Shown one piece after another: positions 36,831 to 44,887 of a DNA stretch of 64,000 nucleotides. Source of the stretch: Pelagivirga sediminicola (GTDB lineage Bacteria; Pseudomonadota; Alphaproteobacteria; Rhodobacterales; Rhodobacteraceae); assembly GCF_003072125.1 (NCBI RefSeq), contig NZ_QCYH01000002.1:434001-498000 (forward strand), in the 5' to 3' direction. The notes under the pieces were generated by a model that did no database searches, was not told the origin of the DNA, and was given only the letters and a program-made list of their open reading frames with translations. A program made the translations under genes and the position numbers. Positions within the stretch are counted from its first letter, which is position 1. Every line of letters begins with the position of its first letter.

Positions 36831-37286
36831 ATGAACATGGCCAAGGCACAAGACATGAACGCGATGATGAAAGACATGATGGGCGCATTCCCCGTCGACA
36901 CCAAGTCGATGGAAGACACGTTCAAGAACCAGGCCGCCCTGGGCGAGAAGCTGTCGGGCGTTGCCCTGAGCGCCGCCGAGAAGTCGGCCGAGATCCAGAC
37001 CAACTGGACCAAGTCGACGCTTGAGAAAATGGCAGAAATGTCCAAGGCCAAGAGCGACCCGGCCGACTACGCCAAGGCGATGAGCGATTTCGCTTCTGCC
37101 AACGCCGAAGTTGCCGCCGAGAACATGGCCGCATTCGCCGAAGTTGCAAAGAAGGTCCAGATGGAAACTGTCGAGCTGATGATGTCGGCCGGCCGTGACA
37201 TGCAGGAAGACGCCTCCAAGGCCGTCAAGAAAGCAACCGACGACATGAGCAAGGTTGCCGCCAAGGCAGGCAACACCGCGAAGTAA
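36831..37286 (+). CDS. phaP: Phasin family protein
   Basis: Coats the PHA granule surface. It has 151 residues, is almost wholly helical and rich in Ala, Lys and Met, with heptad-like coiled segments over about 40-140 and the phasin pattern (A-E-K-S-A-E-I-Q-T-N-W, then A-A-E-N-M-A-A-F-A-E-V). AGAGG precedes the ATG. Codon use is biased to AAG, CTG and GCC as expected for an abundant protein. It has its own promoter and operator and is followed by a strong terminator, so it is expressed independently of phaC. PhaR is known to leave its operator when PHA appears, so phasin should rise with polymer. Confidence 0.93.
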   Translation: MNMAKAQDMNAMMKDMMGAFPVDTKSMEDTFKNQAALGEKLSGVALSAAEKSAEIQTNWTKSTLEKMAEMSKAKSDPADYAKAMSDFASANAEVAAENMAAFAEVAKKVQMETVELMMSAGRDMQEDASKAVKKATDDMSKVAAKAGNTAK

Positions 37287-37298
37287 TTCGCGCGCGAC

Positions 37299-37376
37299 AT
37301 ATCACGCCCCGCTTCCTCCCGGTTGGGCGCGTGATATTCACAGGGCGGGCCGCAATGCGGCTCGCCCTTTCTTTTT
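37299..37376 (+). terminator. Double hairpin terminator after phaP
   Basis: The first inverted repeat has arms ATATCACG (37299-37306) and CGTGATAT (37330-37337). The second is a 12-base stem from AGGGCG (37342) to CGCCCT (ending 37368), with one G-U pair, followed by TTCTTTTT. The second is a classic terminator. Confidence 0.88.
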
Positions 37377-37431
37377 GCCTGCGCAGCGCATAGGCTTGCT
37401 GCACCGCTGCATTTCATTGGGAGAGCCGCCC

Positions 37432-37995
37432 GTGGCCGACACCGACAAGCCGCTGCTGATCAAACGCTACGCCAGCCGCCGTCTGTATAATACCGAAACG
37501 TCCGATTACGTCACGCTGGACGATATCAGCCAATTCATTCGCGACGGGCGCGATGTGCAGATCATCGATCTGAAATCGGGCGATGACCTGACGCGCCAAT
37601 ACCTGCTGCAGATCATTGCCGAACACGAAAGCCGGGGCGAAAACGTGCTTCCGATCAACGTGCTCAACGATCTGGTGCGCAGCTATACCACCCAGGCCGG
37701 CAGCATCGTTCCGGAGTTCCTTGCCGCAAGTTTCGAGATGCTGCGCGACGGCCAGTCCAAGGTGCTCGAGAACATGACCAAGGCCAATCCCATGGCCCAG
37801 ATGCCCGGCATGGAGGCCATGCGCGCCCAGCAGGAGGCGTTCATGAAGGCGATGACCGGCGGACTGGGCGGGCTTGGCGGCATGAGCGCGCGCGCCCAAG
37901 CCGAGGGGCAGGGACGCGGCGACACCGGCGATCTGGACGAGATCAAGGCCCAGCTGGCCGAGCTACAGCGCCAGCTTGCCCGCATGGGCAAGTAA
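37432..37995 (+). CDS. phaR: Polyhydroxyalkanoate synthesis repressor PhaR
   Basis: DNA- and PHA-binding repressor of granule genes. The N-terminal PHB/PHA accumulation domain starts I-K-R-Y-A-S-R-R-L-Y-N-T, the family hallmark, and spans about 9-70. A second domain with an E-H-E-S-R-G-E-N-V-L-P segment follows. The C-terminus has a Gly/Met-rich stretch and an amphipathic helix. The start is GTG behind GGGAGAG. TGC-rich DNA upstream (TGCTGCACCGCTGCA near 37397-37411) may allow autoregulation. The LysR gene begins seven bases after the stop. Confidence 0.93.
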   Translation: MADTDKPLLIKRYASRRLYNTETSDYVTLDDISQFIRDGRDVQIIDLKSGDDLTRQYLLQIIAEHESRGENVLPINVLNDLVRSYTTQAGSIVPEFLAASFEMLRDGQSKVLENMTKANPMAQMPGMEAMRAQQEAFMKAMTGGLGGLGGMSARAQAEGQGRGDTGDLDEIKAQLAELQRQLARMGK

Positions 37996-38001
37996 CCGGG
38001 C

Positions 38002-38967
38002 ATGTCCGGCAGCCCCGGCCGCATCACGCTGTGGGGGATCGAGGTGTTCATGGCGGCCGCCGACGAGCGCTCGATTTCCGCCGCCGCCCGGCGCCTTGGC
38101 AGCAGCGCCTCGACGATCAGCCAGCAGATCAGCAATCTGGAAACGGCCGTTGGCGCGCCATTGCTGGAGCGCAGCGCGCGCCCCCTTCGCCTGACCCGCG
38201 CGGGCGAGATCATGCACCGCCGCGCGCAGACCATTCTGAACGAGGCCGCGCAGGCGCGCGCCGAGCTTGCCATGGCGGACCTGAGTGCGCTCACGGTTTT
38301 CCGCCTTGGCATGATCGAGGATTTCGAGGCCGACGTGACGCCGCGCCTTCTGGTGCATATGGCGGGCCGACTGACCGACTGCCGGTTTCAGCTGGAAACC
38401 GGCGCGAGCCACATGCTGCAGGACCGGCTCGATGCGCGCGATCTCGACGTGATCGTCGCGGCGCAGCTCGGCGCGGCGCCCGACTGGGCCGAGATACATC
38501 CCCTGATCCGCGAAGGGTTTGTCATCGCCGCGCCGCGCGGCGCGATTGATGCGGACGGCGACGTTCTGGGCCAATTGCGGGAGTTGCCGCTGGTGCAGTA
38601 TACGCAGGCCCATTACATGGGGCGGCTGATCACTTCGCACCTGGCGCGTCAGGACATCGCCCTGCCCAACCGGTTCGAGATGGACAGCTATCACGCGATC
38701 CTTGCGCTGGTCGGGCAGGGCAGCGGGTGGACCATCCTGCCGCCCTTGGCGCTGATGCGCGCGCGCCGCTTTTGCGATCAGATCGACGTGCTGCCGCTGC
38801 CGCTTCAGCCGCTCACGCGCACCATCGTGCTGACGGCTCGCAAGGATATGCTGCAATCCATGCCGGCCGATGTCGCCGCCACGCTCAAGCCGATCCTGCA
38901 GGAGGCCATCGTCGCGCCCGCGCTTGAGCGCTATCCGTTCCTGAAGGACGCGCTCACGGTGCTGTGA
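38002..38967 (+). CDS. LysR family transcriptional regulator
   Basis: A LysR-type regulator of 321 residues. The winged helix-turn-helix is at about 10-70, with A-D-E-R-S-I-S-A-A-A-R-R-L-G and S-Q-Q-I-S-N-L-E-x-x-x-G-x-P-L-L-E-R as the recognition region; the effector-binding domain is about 95-300. Its start is seven bases downstream of the phaR stop, so the two are probably cotranscribed, linking it to PHA control. LysR genes usually lie opposite a target; here the next gene (DegT) is convergent, so its target may be elsewhere. The effector is unknown. Confidence 0.87.
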   Translation: MSGSPGRITLWGIEVFMAAADERSISAAARRLGSSASTISQQISNLETAVGAPLLERSARPLRLTRAGEIMHRRAQTILNEAAQARAELAMADLSALTVFRLGMIEDFEADVTPRLLVHMAGRLTDCRFQLETGASHMLQDRLDARDLDVIVAAQLGAAPDWAEIHPLIREGFVIAAPRGAIDADGDVLGQLRELPLVQYTQAHYMGRLITSHLARQDIALPNRFEMDSYHAILALVGQGSGWTILPPLALMRARRFCDQIDVLPLPLQPLTRTIVLTARKDMLQSMPADVAATLKPILQEAIVAPALERYPFLKDALTVL

Positions 38968-38976
38968 CGCGCGTGT

Positions 38977-40197
38977 TCAGGTGCCGTAGGCGCGCGCCGT
39001 GCCCATGACGTCCTCGGCCGCGCCCAGAATGGCGCCTGCGATCGCGTCCTGCTGCGCGCGCGTCAGGCGGGCGGGCAGCCGCGTGTCGCAGGCGCGGGCC
39101 AGCATGGCGCGCGTTTTCGGCAGATCGGGCACGTCTCCGGGAATGAACTGCCAGTTCCAGAAGGCGCGCGCATTGTCCTGGCTCTGGCCAAAGATCTGCA
39201 CCTTGACGCCGCGCGCGGCCGCGGCCTCGGCAAAGGCGCGCGCGGCGTCCTCGTCCATGCCGACAAGGTTGAACTGGATCGAGTCGGGCGCGCGCTCCTC
39301 GGGGGCCAGCGGCGCGGGGACGGTCAGCCATGGCGACTGCTCCAGCAGGGCGGCGACATGGTCATGGCCGCGGCGCCCGTCGCGCACACGGCGCGGGATC
39401 TCGTCCAGCTGCGGGCGGATGATCGCGGCGCTGAGGTTGTTCAGGCGCAGATTGTAAAGCGGCAGCTTGTTCTGCCAGCGCGCAAAGGCATCCTTCAGCG
39501 CGTTGTCGCCATGGGCCATATGCTTGGCCCAGTTATGCTCGTAGGCGCCCGACATGATGACCGCGCGCGCCACCAGATCGGCGTCGTCGGTGATCATGAT
39601 GCCGCCCTCGCCCGCATTCAGCAGCTTGTAGGACTGGAACGAAAAACAGCCCAGACGGCCGATCGTGCCGATATTGCGCCCGTGCCATGTGGTGCCCAGC
39701 GAGTGGGCCGCGTCCTCGATGACGGGCACGCCGCGCGCATCACACAGCGCCATGATGGCGTCCATGTCGGACGTGTGCCCGCGCATGTGGCTGATGATGA
39801 CGGCGCTGATATCGCCGTCCAGACGCGCCTCGAAATCGGCCATGTCGATGCGGTAATTGTCGCCCACTTCGCACAGGACCGGCACGCAATCGGCGTGGAT
39901 GATCGACGATGGCACGGCGGCAAAGGTGAACGCGGGGATCAGCACGCGCGCCCCGCGCGGAAGGTCCAGCGCCTTCAGCGACAGAAACAACGCCGCCGAG
40001 CAGCTGGAGACCGCCAGCGCATAGCGCGATCCCATGACCGCCGCGAATTCCCGCTCCAGAAGGGCGACGGGCGAATCCGTGGAAGCCGTATAGCGAAACA
40101 GATCGCCCGATTGCAGCATCTCCTCGATCGCCTCGCGGGCGGCCGCGGGAATGGGTTCGGCGTCATACGTATTGGGGGGCAGGGCGCTGGAGGCCAT
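38977..40197 (-). CDS. DegT/DnrJ/EryC1/StrS family aminotransferase
   Basis: PLP-dependent enzyme of the sugar aminotransferase family, 406 residues. The PLP lysine is K191 in S-F-Q-S-Y-K-L-L-N-A-G-E-G-G, preceded by V-I-E-D-A-A-H-S-L-G near residue 160. Family members usually aminate nucleotide-linked keto sugars for surface polysaccharide, but no sugar gene is near, and some members act on other substrates such as aminoinositols. AAAAGG precedes the ATG. A hairpin with a T run on the opposite strand lies in its leader (40210-40233). Specificity is not assigned. Confidence 0.85.
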   Translation of the reverse strand: MASSALPPNTYDAEPIPAAAREAIEEMLQSGDLFRYTASTDSPVALLEREFAAVMGSRYALAVSSCSAALFLSLKALDLPRGARVLIPAFTFAAVPSSIIHADCVPVLCEVGDNYRIDMADFEARLDGDISAVIISHMRGHTSDMDAIMALCDARGVPVIEDAAHSLGTTWHGRNIGTIGRLGCFSFQSYKLLNAGEGGIMITDDADLVARAVIMSGAYEHNWAKHMAHGDNALKDAFARWQNKLPLYNLRLNNLSAAIIRPQLDEIPRRVRDGRRGHDHVAALLEQSPWLTVPAPLAPEERAPDSIQFNLVGMDEDAARAFAEAAAARGVKVQIFGQSQDNARAFWNWQFIPGDVPDLPKTRAMLARACDTRLPARLTRAQQDAIAGAILGAAEDVMGTARAYGT

Positions 40198-40209
40198 GTT
40201 TCACCTTTT

Positions 40210-40233
40210 CCGAAAAGAACTTTCGGGTTTTTT
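40210..40233 (+). promoter_or_regulatory. Terminator-like hairpin in the DegT gene leader, reading plus
   Basis: CCGAAA (40210-40215), AGAAC, TTTCGG (40221-40226), then G and six T. It has the form of a terminator for plus-strand transcripts although no plus-strand gene ends here; the nearest upstream is LysR at 38967. It may stop antisense transcripts over the DegT gene. Confidence 0.45.
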
Positions 40234-40279
40234 AAACGAAATGGCGCCGGCTCGAAAGGAAAAACTGGCTTTTTCGAGG

Positions 40280-40933
40280 TCAAAAGGACTGCCACATGCC
40301 CAATTGTATCCCGAAATCCTCGGCGTGGCTGAGACTGGTGGTGGCGCCCACCTCGATATGGCGGCCCGGCGAGATCTGCCAGACGACGGAGGCGGCGGCG
40401 CGCAGGAAATCGGGATCGTGGACAAAGCCGCCATGCTGGACCTGCCAGATGATCTTGGTCTCTTCCCACATCGTCCATCCAAGGGTGGCATCGATGGCCA
40501 GATCCACGTCTTTCGGCACGATGATGGCGCGCGTGTCGAGGTTCGCCCAGCCGTCCCGCCCGAAAATCCGGATGCCGCGCCCGACGGAGATGCCGGGGCG
40601 CAGCGCGGGTTCGTCATCGATGACGCCGGCGGCCAGTTGGAACGCGATGTGCAACTCGTCGCGCAGCAGCGGCATCAGCACGAAAGCCAGCGCCTTGTAC
40701 TCGCCGGTCTCGTCGCTGCCGATGTCGAGGCCCCCGGTCAGATCGGGGTTCAGCCCGTATTCAAGGTAAAACGTGCTATATGTCTTGGCGGTGTCGTCAT
40801 CCATGATCTTGAGGCTCATCGACGCAAACCCGTCACCCGGCGCGCGCAGCCATGCGCCCGCACGCGCGGGCCCACTGGCGAGCCACACCAGCAGGCAGCA
40901 AAGGGCAAGGGGCAGGGCATGGGCCGGACGCAT
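40280..40933 (-). CDS. Predicted outer-membrane or exported beta-rich protein
   Basis: A 217-residue protein with a signal peptide (about 1-25, ending P-A-R-A-G). The mature part alternates hydrophobic and polar residues over short strands (Y-S-T-F-Y-L-E-Y-G-L, D-L-T-G-G-L-D-I-G, H-I-E-V-G-A-T-T-S-L) and ends in phenylalanine, as outer-membrane barrels do. I recognise no named family. It is about 80 bases from the DegT gene, on the same strand. The barrel call is inferred from strand pattern and terminal Phe. Confidence 0.65.
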   Translation of the reverse strand: MRPAHALPLALCCLLVWLASGPARAGAWLRAPGDGFASMSLKIMDDDTAKTYSTFYLEYGLNPDLTGGLDIGSDETGEYKALAFVLMPLLRDELHIAFQLAAGVIDDEPALRPGISVGRGIRIFGRDGWANLDTRAIIVPKDVDLAIDATLGWTMWEETKIIWQVQHGGFVHDPDFLRAAASVVWQISPGRHIEVGATTSLSHAEDFGIQLGMWQSF

Positions 40934-41092
40934 GGCTCGACAATCGTTAAACTTGGTAAATGATCGGTTAACGCCGTTTGCGATTTCGATGATGCGTTAC
41001 GTGAACTCCCGCAGATGGGCGCAGCCGACGCTTCGCCTTTGCCTATGACTTTGGCGGTGCTAGGCTGAAATCGCCACCACGAGGAAAGCGCC

Positions 41093-41410
41093 ATGCCCCA
41101 GATTCAGCACCCCAGCCCGCACCAGACCGTCCTGACCACGTTCGAGATGACCCCCGGCACCGCCCAGGATCTGCTTGACGCCCTGAATGACGCCTATGCG
41201 AATTTCATCTCGAAACAGCCCGGCTTCATCTCCGCGGGCCTGCATATCAACGACGCGCAAACGCGCATCGCCAATTATTCGCAGTGGAAGCGGCGCGAGG
41301 ATTTCCAGGCGATGCTGCGAACCGACGAGATGCGCAAGCGCAACCGCGATATCCACGCGCTTTGCCGCAGTTTCGAGCCGGTGATGTACGACGTCGCCGC
41401 GATCTTCTGA
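41093..41410 (+). CDS. Antibiotic biosynthesis monooxygenase (ABM) domain protein
   Basis: A small dimeric alpha/beta-barrel type protein of 105 residues. The ABM pattern is clear: Q-T-V-L-T-T-F-E-M-T-P-G, then Q-P-G-F-I-S-A-G-L-H near residue 43 and A-N-Y-S-Q-W-K-R-R-E-D-F-Q near residue 60. Such proteins include quinol monooxygenases, haem-degrading enzymes and many of unknown function; no haem ligand can be singled out. GAGGAAAG lies upstream of the ATG. It is convergent with the amine operon and six bases from its end. Confidence 0.82.
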   Translation: MPQIQHPSPHQTVLTTFEMTPGTAQDLLDALNDAYANFISKQPGFISAGLHINDAQTRIANYSQWKRREDFQAMLRTDEMRKRNRDIHALCRSFEPVMYDVAAIF

Positions 41411-41416
41411 GCCGCG

Positions 41417-42727
41417 TCAGAGCCCCAGCCGGTCGCGCAGCGAATACCACGTCATCGCAAGCGCCAGCAGCGGCGTGCGCAGGGCAGGCCCGCCCGGAAA
41501 GGGCGTGACCGGCACGCGTGCCATCGTGTCGAACCCGTCCGCCTGACCGCGCACCGCCATTGCCATCAGTTGCCCCGCATGGGTCGCGCTGCCCACGCCG
41601 TGGCCCGAATAGCCCGACGCGCTGAGGATATTGGGCGCAAGGCGCGCCAGATACGGCATCCGCTTGATCGTGATCGCCAGCGTGCCGCCCCAGGCATAAT
41701 CGATCTGCACGTCGGCCAGATGGGGGAAAATCTCGGCCATCGGCTTGCGCACCAGCGCATCGATATCGGCCGGAAAGCGGTAGCCATAGCTCTCGCCGCC
41801 GCCGAAAAGCAGCCGCTTGTCATGGCTGAGGCGAAAGTAATTCACGACGAACTTGGTGTCCGCCACCGCCACATCCTGCGTCAGCACGCGCGCGGCGTCC
41901 GCGCCCAGCGGTTTGGTGGCGGCGATGAAGTTGTTGATCGGCATGACGCGGCTGGCAACCTTGCGGTTCAGCGCGCCCAGATATCCGTTGCACGCAAGGA
42001 TGACGTGATCGGCGCTGATCTTGCCCTCCTTGGTGTGGACCGTGGCGCGCGCGCCCTCGTCGATCGCGGTCACCTCGCTGCGTTCATGGATGCGCACGCC
42101 CGCCGCCTTGGCCGCGCGGGCAAGCCCAAGCGCGTATCGCAGCGGGTGCAGATGCGCCGCGCCCATGTCCAGAATGCCGCCATGATAGGCGGGCGAGGGG
42201 CACAAGGCCTGCATCGCGTCGCGGTCCAGCTTGGTGATCTGCCGATAGCCATAGCGCGCGGCCAGATGATCGGCATAGGCGTGCTCGTGCTGCATTTCGC
42301 TTGCAGTAAAGCACGCATGCGCCACGCCGGGGGCCAGATAGCAGTCGATGTCGTGCTTTGCGATCAGCGACTTGACCAGATCCTTGGCATCTTCGGCCAG
42401 CTCCCACAGCTTGGCGGCATCCGCATCGCCGACCAGCCGCTCCAGCCCGGTCTGCTCCATGCGCTGCCCGCTGCCGAGCTGTCCGCCATTGCGACCCGAT
42501 GCGCCGAAACCCACGCGCTGCGCCTCCATCAGGGCCACGTCCATCCCGGCCTCGGCCAGATGCAGCGCCGCCGACAGGCCGGTATAGCCCGCGCCGACGA
42601 CCACCACATCGGCGCGCGCCGTGCCTGTCAGCGGCGCAAATTCGGGCAGCGCGTCCGCCGTGGCGGCGTACCAGCTGGCCGGATATTGCCCCGCCTTGTC
42701 GTTGCTGTGCAGAAGGTTCAGCGCCAT
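41417..42727 (-). CDS. FAD-dependent oxidoreductase, gamma-glutamylputrescine oxidase-like
   Basis: DAO-family flavoprotein of 436 residues, most like PuuB, which oxidises a gamma-glutamylated amine to the aldehyde, releasing ammonia and hydrogen peroxide. The dinucleotide motif V-V-V-G-A-G-Y-T-G-L is near residue 42, G-A-S-G-R-N-G-G-Q near 76, and the C-terminal G-Y-S-G-H-G-V near 377. It lies four bases after the PuuA-like gene, so it is in the same operon. The puuC (aldehyde dehydrogenase) and puuD-type names are not applied here, because the native amine is unknown. Confidence 0.82.
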   Translation of the reverse strand: MALNLLHSNDKAGQYPASWYAATADALPEFAPLTGTARADVVVVGAGYTGLSAALHLAEAGMDVALMEAQRVGFGASGRNGGQLGSGQRMEQTGLERLVGDADAAKLWELAEDAKDLVKSLIAKHDIDCYLAPGVAHACFTASEMQHEHAYADHLAARYGYRQITKLDRDAMQALCPSPAYHGGILDMGAAHLHPLRYALGLARAAKAAGVRIHERSEVTAIDEGARATVHTKEGKISADHVILACNGYLGALNRKVASRVMPINNFIAATKPLGADAARVLTQDVAVADTKFVVNYFRLSHDKRLLFGGGESYGYRFPADIDALVRKPMAEIFPHLADVQIDYAWGGTLAITIKRMPYLARLAPNILSASGYSGHGVGSATHAGQLMAMAVRGQADGFDTMARVPVTPFPGGPALRTPLLALAMTWYSLRDRLGL

Positions 42728-42731
42728 CGGA

Positions 42732-44090
42732 TCAGACGTTCAGCAGCAGATGCTCGCGCTCCCACGGGGAAATCACCTGCAGGAATTCCTCGTATTCGGC
42801 GCGCTTGACGATGCTGTAGACGCGGGCAAACTCGGGGCCCAGCATCTCGTGCAGCTTCGGCGCCTCCTCGAACAGATCCAGCGCATCGCCCAGAACCTGC
42901 GGCACGTCGCCCTCGCCCTGATAGCTGTCGGTCTTGCATTCCGGCTCGGGCATCTGCTTTTCCTCAAGGCCCAGAAGACCGCAGGCAAGGCTTGCGGCGA
43001 TGCCCAGATAAGGGTTGCAATCCATGCCCGCCAGCCGGTTTTCGACGCGCCGCGCATCGGCGCTGGCCAGCGGCACGCGGATGCCGGTCGTGCGGTTGTC
43101 GCGGCCCCAGTCCAGATTGATGGGCGCCGCGTGATCCTTGACGTAGCGGCGGTAGGAATTGACGTAGGGCGCCAGCACCGCGATGGCGCTGGGCAGGTGC
43201 CGCTGCATGCCGCCGATAAAGTGATAGAAGGCGTCGGTTTCGTTGCCGTCATCGTCCGAAAACACGTTCTTGCCGGTTTTGGCATCAAGGATCGAGTGAT
43301 GGATATGCATTGCCGATCCGGGCTCTTCGGCGATCGGTTTGGCCATGAAGGTGGCAAAGCAGTTGTGCCGCATCGCCGCCTCGCGGATGAGGCGCTTGAA
43401 ATAGAACACCTCGTCCGCCAGCTGGATCGGATCGCCATGGGCGAGGTTGATCTCCAGCTGCCCGGCGCCGCCTTCCTGCGTGATGCCGTCAATCTCGAAA
43501 CCCTGTGCCTCGGCGAAATCATAGATGTCGTCGATGACGGGGCCGAATTCGTCCACGGCGGTCATCGAATAGGCCTGCCGCGCCGCGGCGGGGCGGCCCG
43601 AGCGGCCCATCATCGGCTGGATCGCCTGACCGGGGTCGGTATTTCGGCCGACCAGATAGAACTCCATTTCAGGCGCCACGACGGGGACCAGCCCGCGCTC
43701 GGCATAGGCATCGACCACGCGGCGCAGCACGTTGCGCGGGGAAAACGGGATCGGCTTCATGTCGCGGTCGTAGGCATCATGGATCACCTGCAGCGTCCAG
43801 TCGCCGGTCCAGGGCGCGGCGCTGGCGGTGCTCATATCGGGGACAAGGATCATGTCCTGCTCGATGAATCCCGTCTCGCCCGCGGCCTCGCCCCAGTCGC
43901 CGGTGATGGTCTGGAAAAAGATCGAATCGGGCAGGTGGAAATGCTTCTGCTTGGCGAATTTCGAGGCGGGCAGGGCCTTGCCCCGCGCGATGCCCGGCAG
44001 GTCCGAGATGATGCATTCCACCTCGTCCAGGCGCTTGCCCTCAAGATATTCGCGCGCCGCTTGCGGCAGGTTGTCGGTCCAGTCGGCCAT
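42732..44090 (-). CDS. Glutamine-synthetase family enzyme, gamma-glutamylputrescine synthetase-like
   Basis: ATP-dependent gamma-glutamyl ligase, 452 residues, without the adenylylation region of true GlnA. The catalytic C-terminal domain holds E-M-E-F-Y-L near residue 142, E-G-G-A-G-Q-L-E-I-N near 205, H-I-H-H-S near 257 and N-R-T-T-G-I-R-V near 330, the ATP and metal sites. Among family members it is nearest to PuuA. GAGG precedes the ATG, and the stop of the amidotransferase gene is directly adjacent. Together with the oxidase it forms a glutamylate-then-oxidise route. Putrescine as substrate is inference; other amines are possible. Confidence 0.83.
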   Translation of the reverse strand: MADWTDNLPQAAREYLEGKRLDEVECIISDLPGIARGKALPASKFAKQKHFHLPDSIFFQTITGDWGEAAGETGFIEQDMILVPDMSTASAAPWTGDWTLQVIHDAYDRDMKPIPFSPRNVLRRVVDAYAERGLVPVVAPEMEFYLVGRNTDPGQAIQPMMGRSGRPAAARQAYSMTAVDEFGPVIDDIYDFAEAQGFEIDGITQEGGAGQLEINLAHGDPIQLADEVFYFKRLIREAAMRHNCFATFMAKPIAEEPGSAMHIHHSILDAKTGKNVFSDDDGNETDAFYHFIGGMQRHLPSAIAVLAPYVNSYRRYVKDHAAPINLDWGRDNRTTGIRVPLASADARRVENRLAGMDCNPYLGIAASLACGLLGLEEKQMPEPECKTDSYQGEGDVPQVLGDALDLFEEAPKLHEMLGPEFARVYSIVKRAEYEEFLQVISPWEREHLLLNV

Positions 44091-44771
44091 TCAGGCACCT
44101 CTTTTCAGGAAGGCCGCCATCCGGTCGGCCATGATCTGATGTTGCGTTGGTTGGCCGACGCGCGCGATGGCGGCATCCAGCACCTCGTCGGGCACAAGGC
44201 CCCGTCCGCGGCTTTCGGCCAGACGGGTAAAGAACTCGTCAGTATGCTCGGGGTGCGGCTGCACGGTCAGGATGCGGTCGCCATAGAGCAGGGCGGCATT
44301 GTCGCAAAAGGCATTCTGCCCGATCACGGTGGCCCCTTCGGGCAGTTTGGTCACCTGGTCCTGATGCCACGCGTTCAGCGCCATCGGCTGACCGTCGATG
44401 ATGTAGTCCTGACGGCCGACCGCCCAGCCGTGGGAGTATTTCTCGACCGTGCCGCCCATCGCCTGCGCGATGATCTGATGGCCAAAGCAGACGCCGACCA
44501 TGGGGCGCCCGTCCTCATAGACATCACGAATGAACTGCTCCAGCGGCGGGATCCAGTCATGCGGCTCGTAGGCGCCGTGTTTGGACCCGGTGATCAGCCA
44601 GCCGTCGCATTCGTCCGGGCGGTCCGGAAACTCGCCATCGACCACCGCATAGGTGCGAAAGCTCAGGCCATTCCCCTTCAGCAGTTCGGCGAACATGGCG
44701 TCATAATCGCCCAGATCGGCCCGGATCTCGTCAGGCGAATGGCCGGTCAAAAGGATGCCGATCGTCGTCAT
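44091..44771 (-). CDS. Class I glutamine amidotransferase
   Basis: Class I GATase of 226 residues with the full triad: Cys95 in G-V-C-F-G-H-Q, His173 and Glu175 in Q-P-H-P-E-H. Standalone GATases beside PuuA-like enzymes may hydrolyse gamma-glutamyl products or supply glutamate; this form differs from PuuD, which is a class I relative with another layout. The start at MTTIGILLTGHS fits the family; a further upstream ATG at 44810 lies within the promoter region and is rejected. A palindrome-overlapped promoter lies about 50 bases upstream, so a sub-operon may start here. Confidence 0.85.
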   Translation of the reverse strand: MTTIGILLTGHSPDEIRADLGDYDAMFAELLKGNGLSFRTYAVVDGEFPDRPDECDGWLITGSKHGAYEPHDWIPPLEQFIRDVYEDGRPMVGVCFGHQIIAQAMGGTVEKYSHGWAVGRQDYIIDGQPMALNAWHQDQVTKLPEGATVIGQNAFCDNAALLYGDRILTVQPHPEHTDEFFTRLAESRGRGLVPDEVLDAAIARVGQPTQHQIMADRMAAFLKRGA

Positions 44772-44822
44772 TTCAGGCTCGGGGGTGAGCGCAGGATGGG
44801 GGGCAGACAAGGGAGGGCCTCA

Positions 44823-44867
44823 TAATTTGATCAAATTAAGCGTAGCGCAGCCGGAACGGCCGGGCAA
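44823..44867 (-). promoter_or_regulatory. Promoter with overlapping 16-base palindrome before the amidotransferase gene
   Basis: On the minus strand TTGCCC (44867-44862), 17 bases, TACGCT (44844-44839), then immediately TAATTTGATCAAATTA (44838-44823), a perfect 16-base palindrome over the expected start point. This is the layout of a repressor operator. The stretch is AT-rich in otherwise GC-rich DNA. Confidence 0.65.
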
Positions 44868-44887
44868 GGGGTTTGGTGGAGCAGGCG

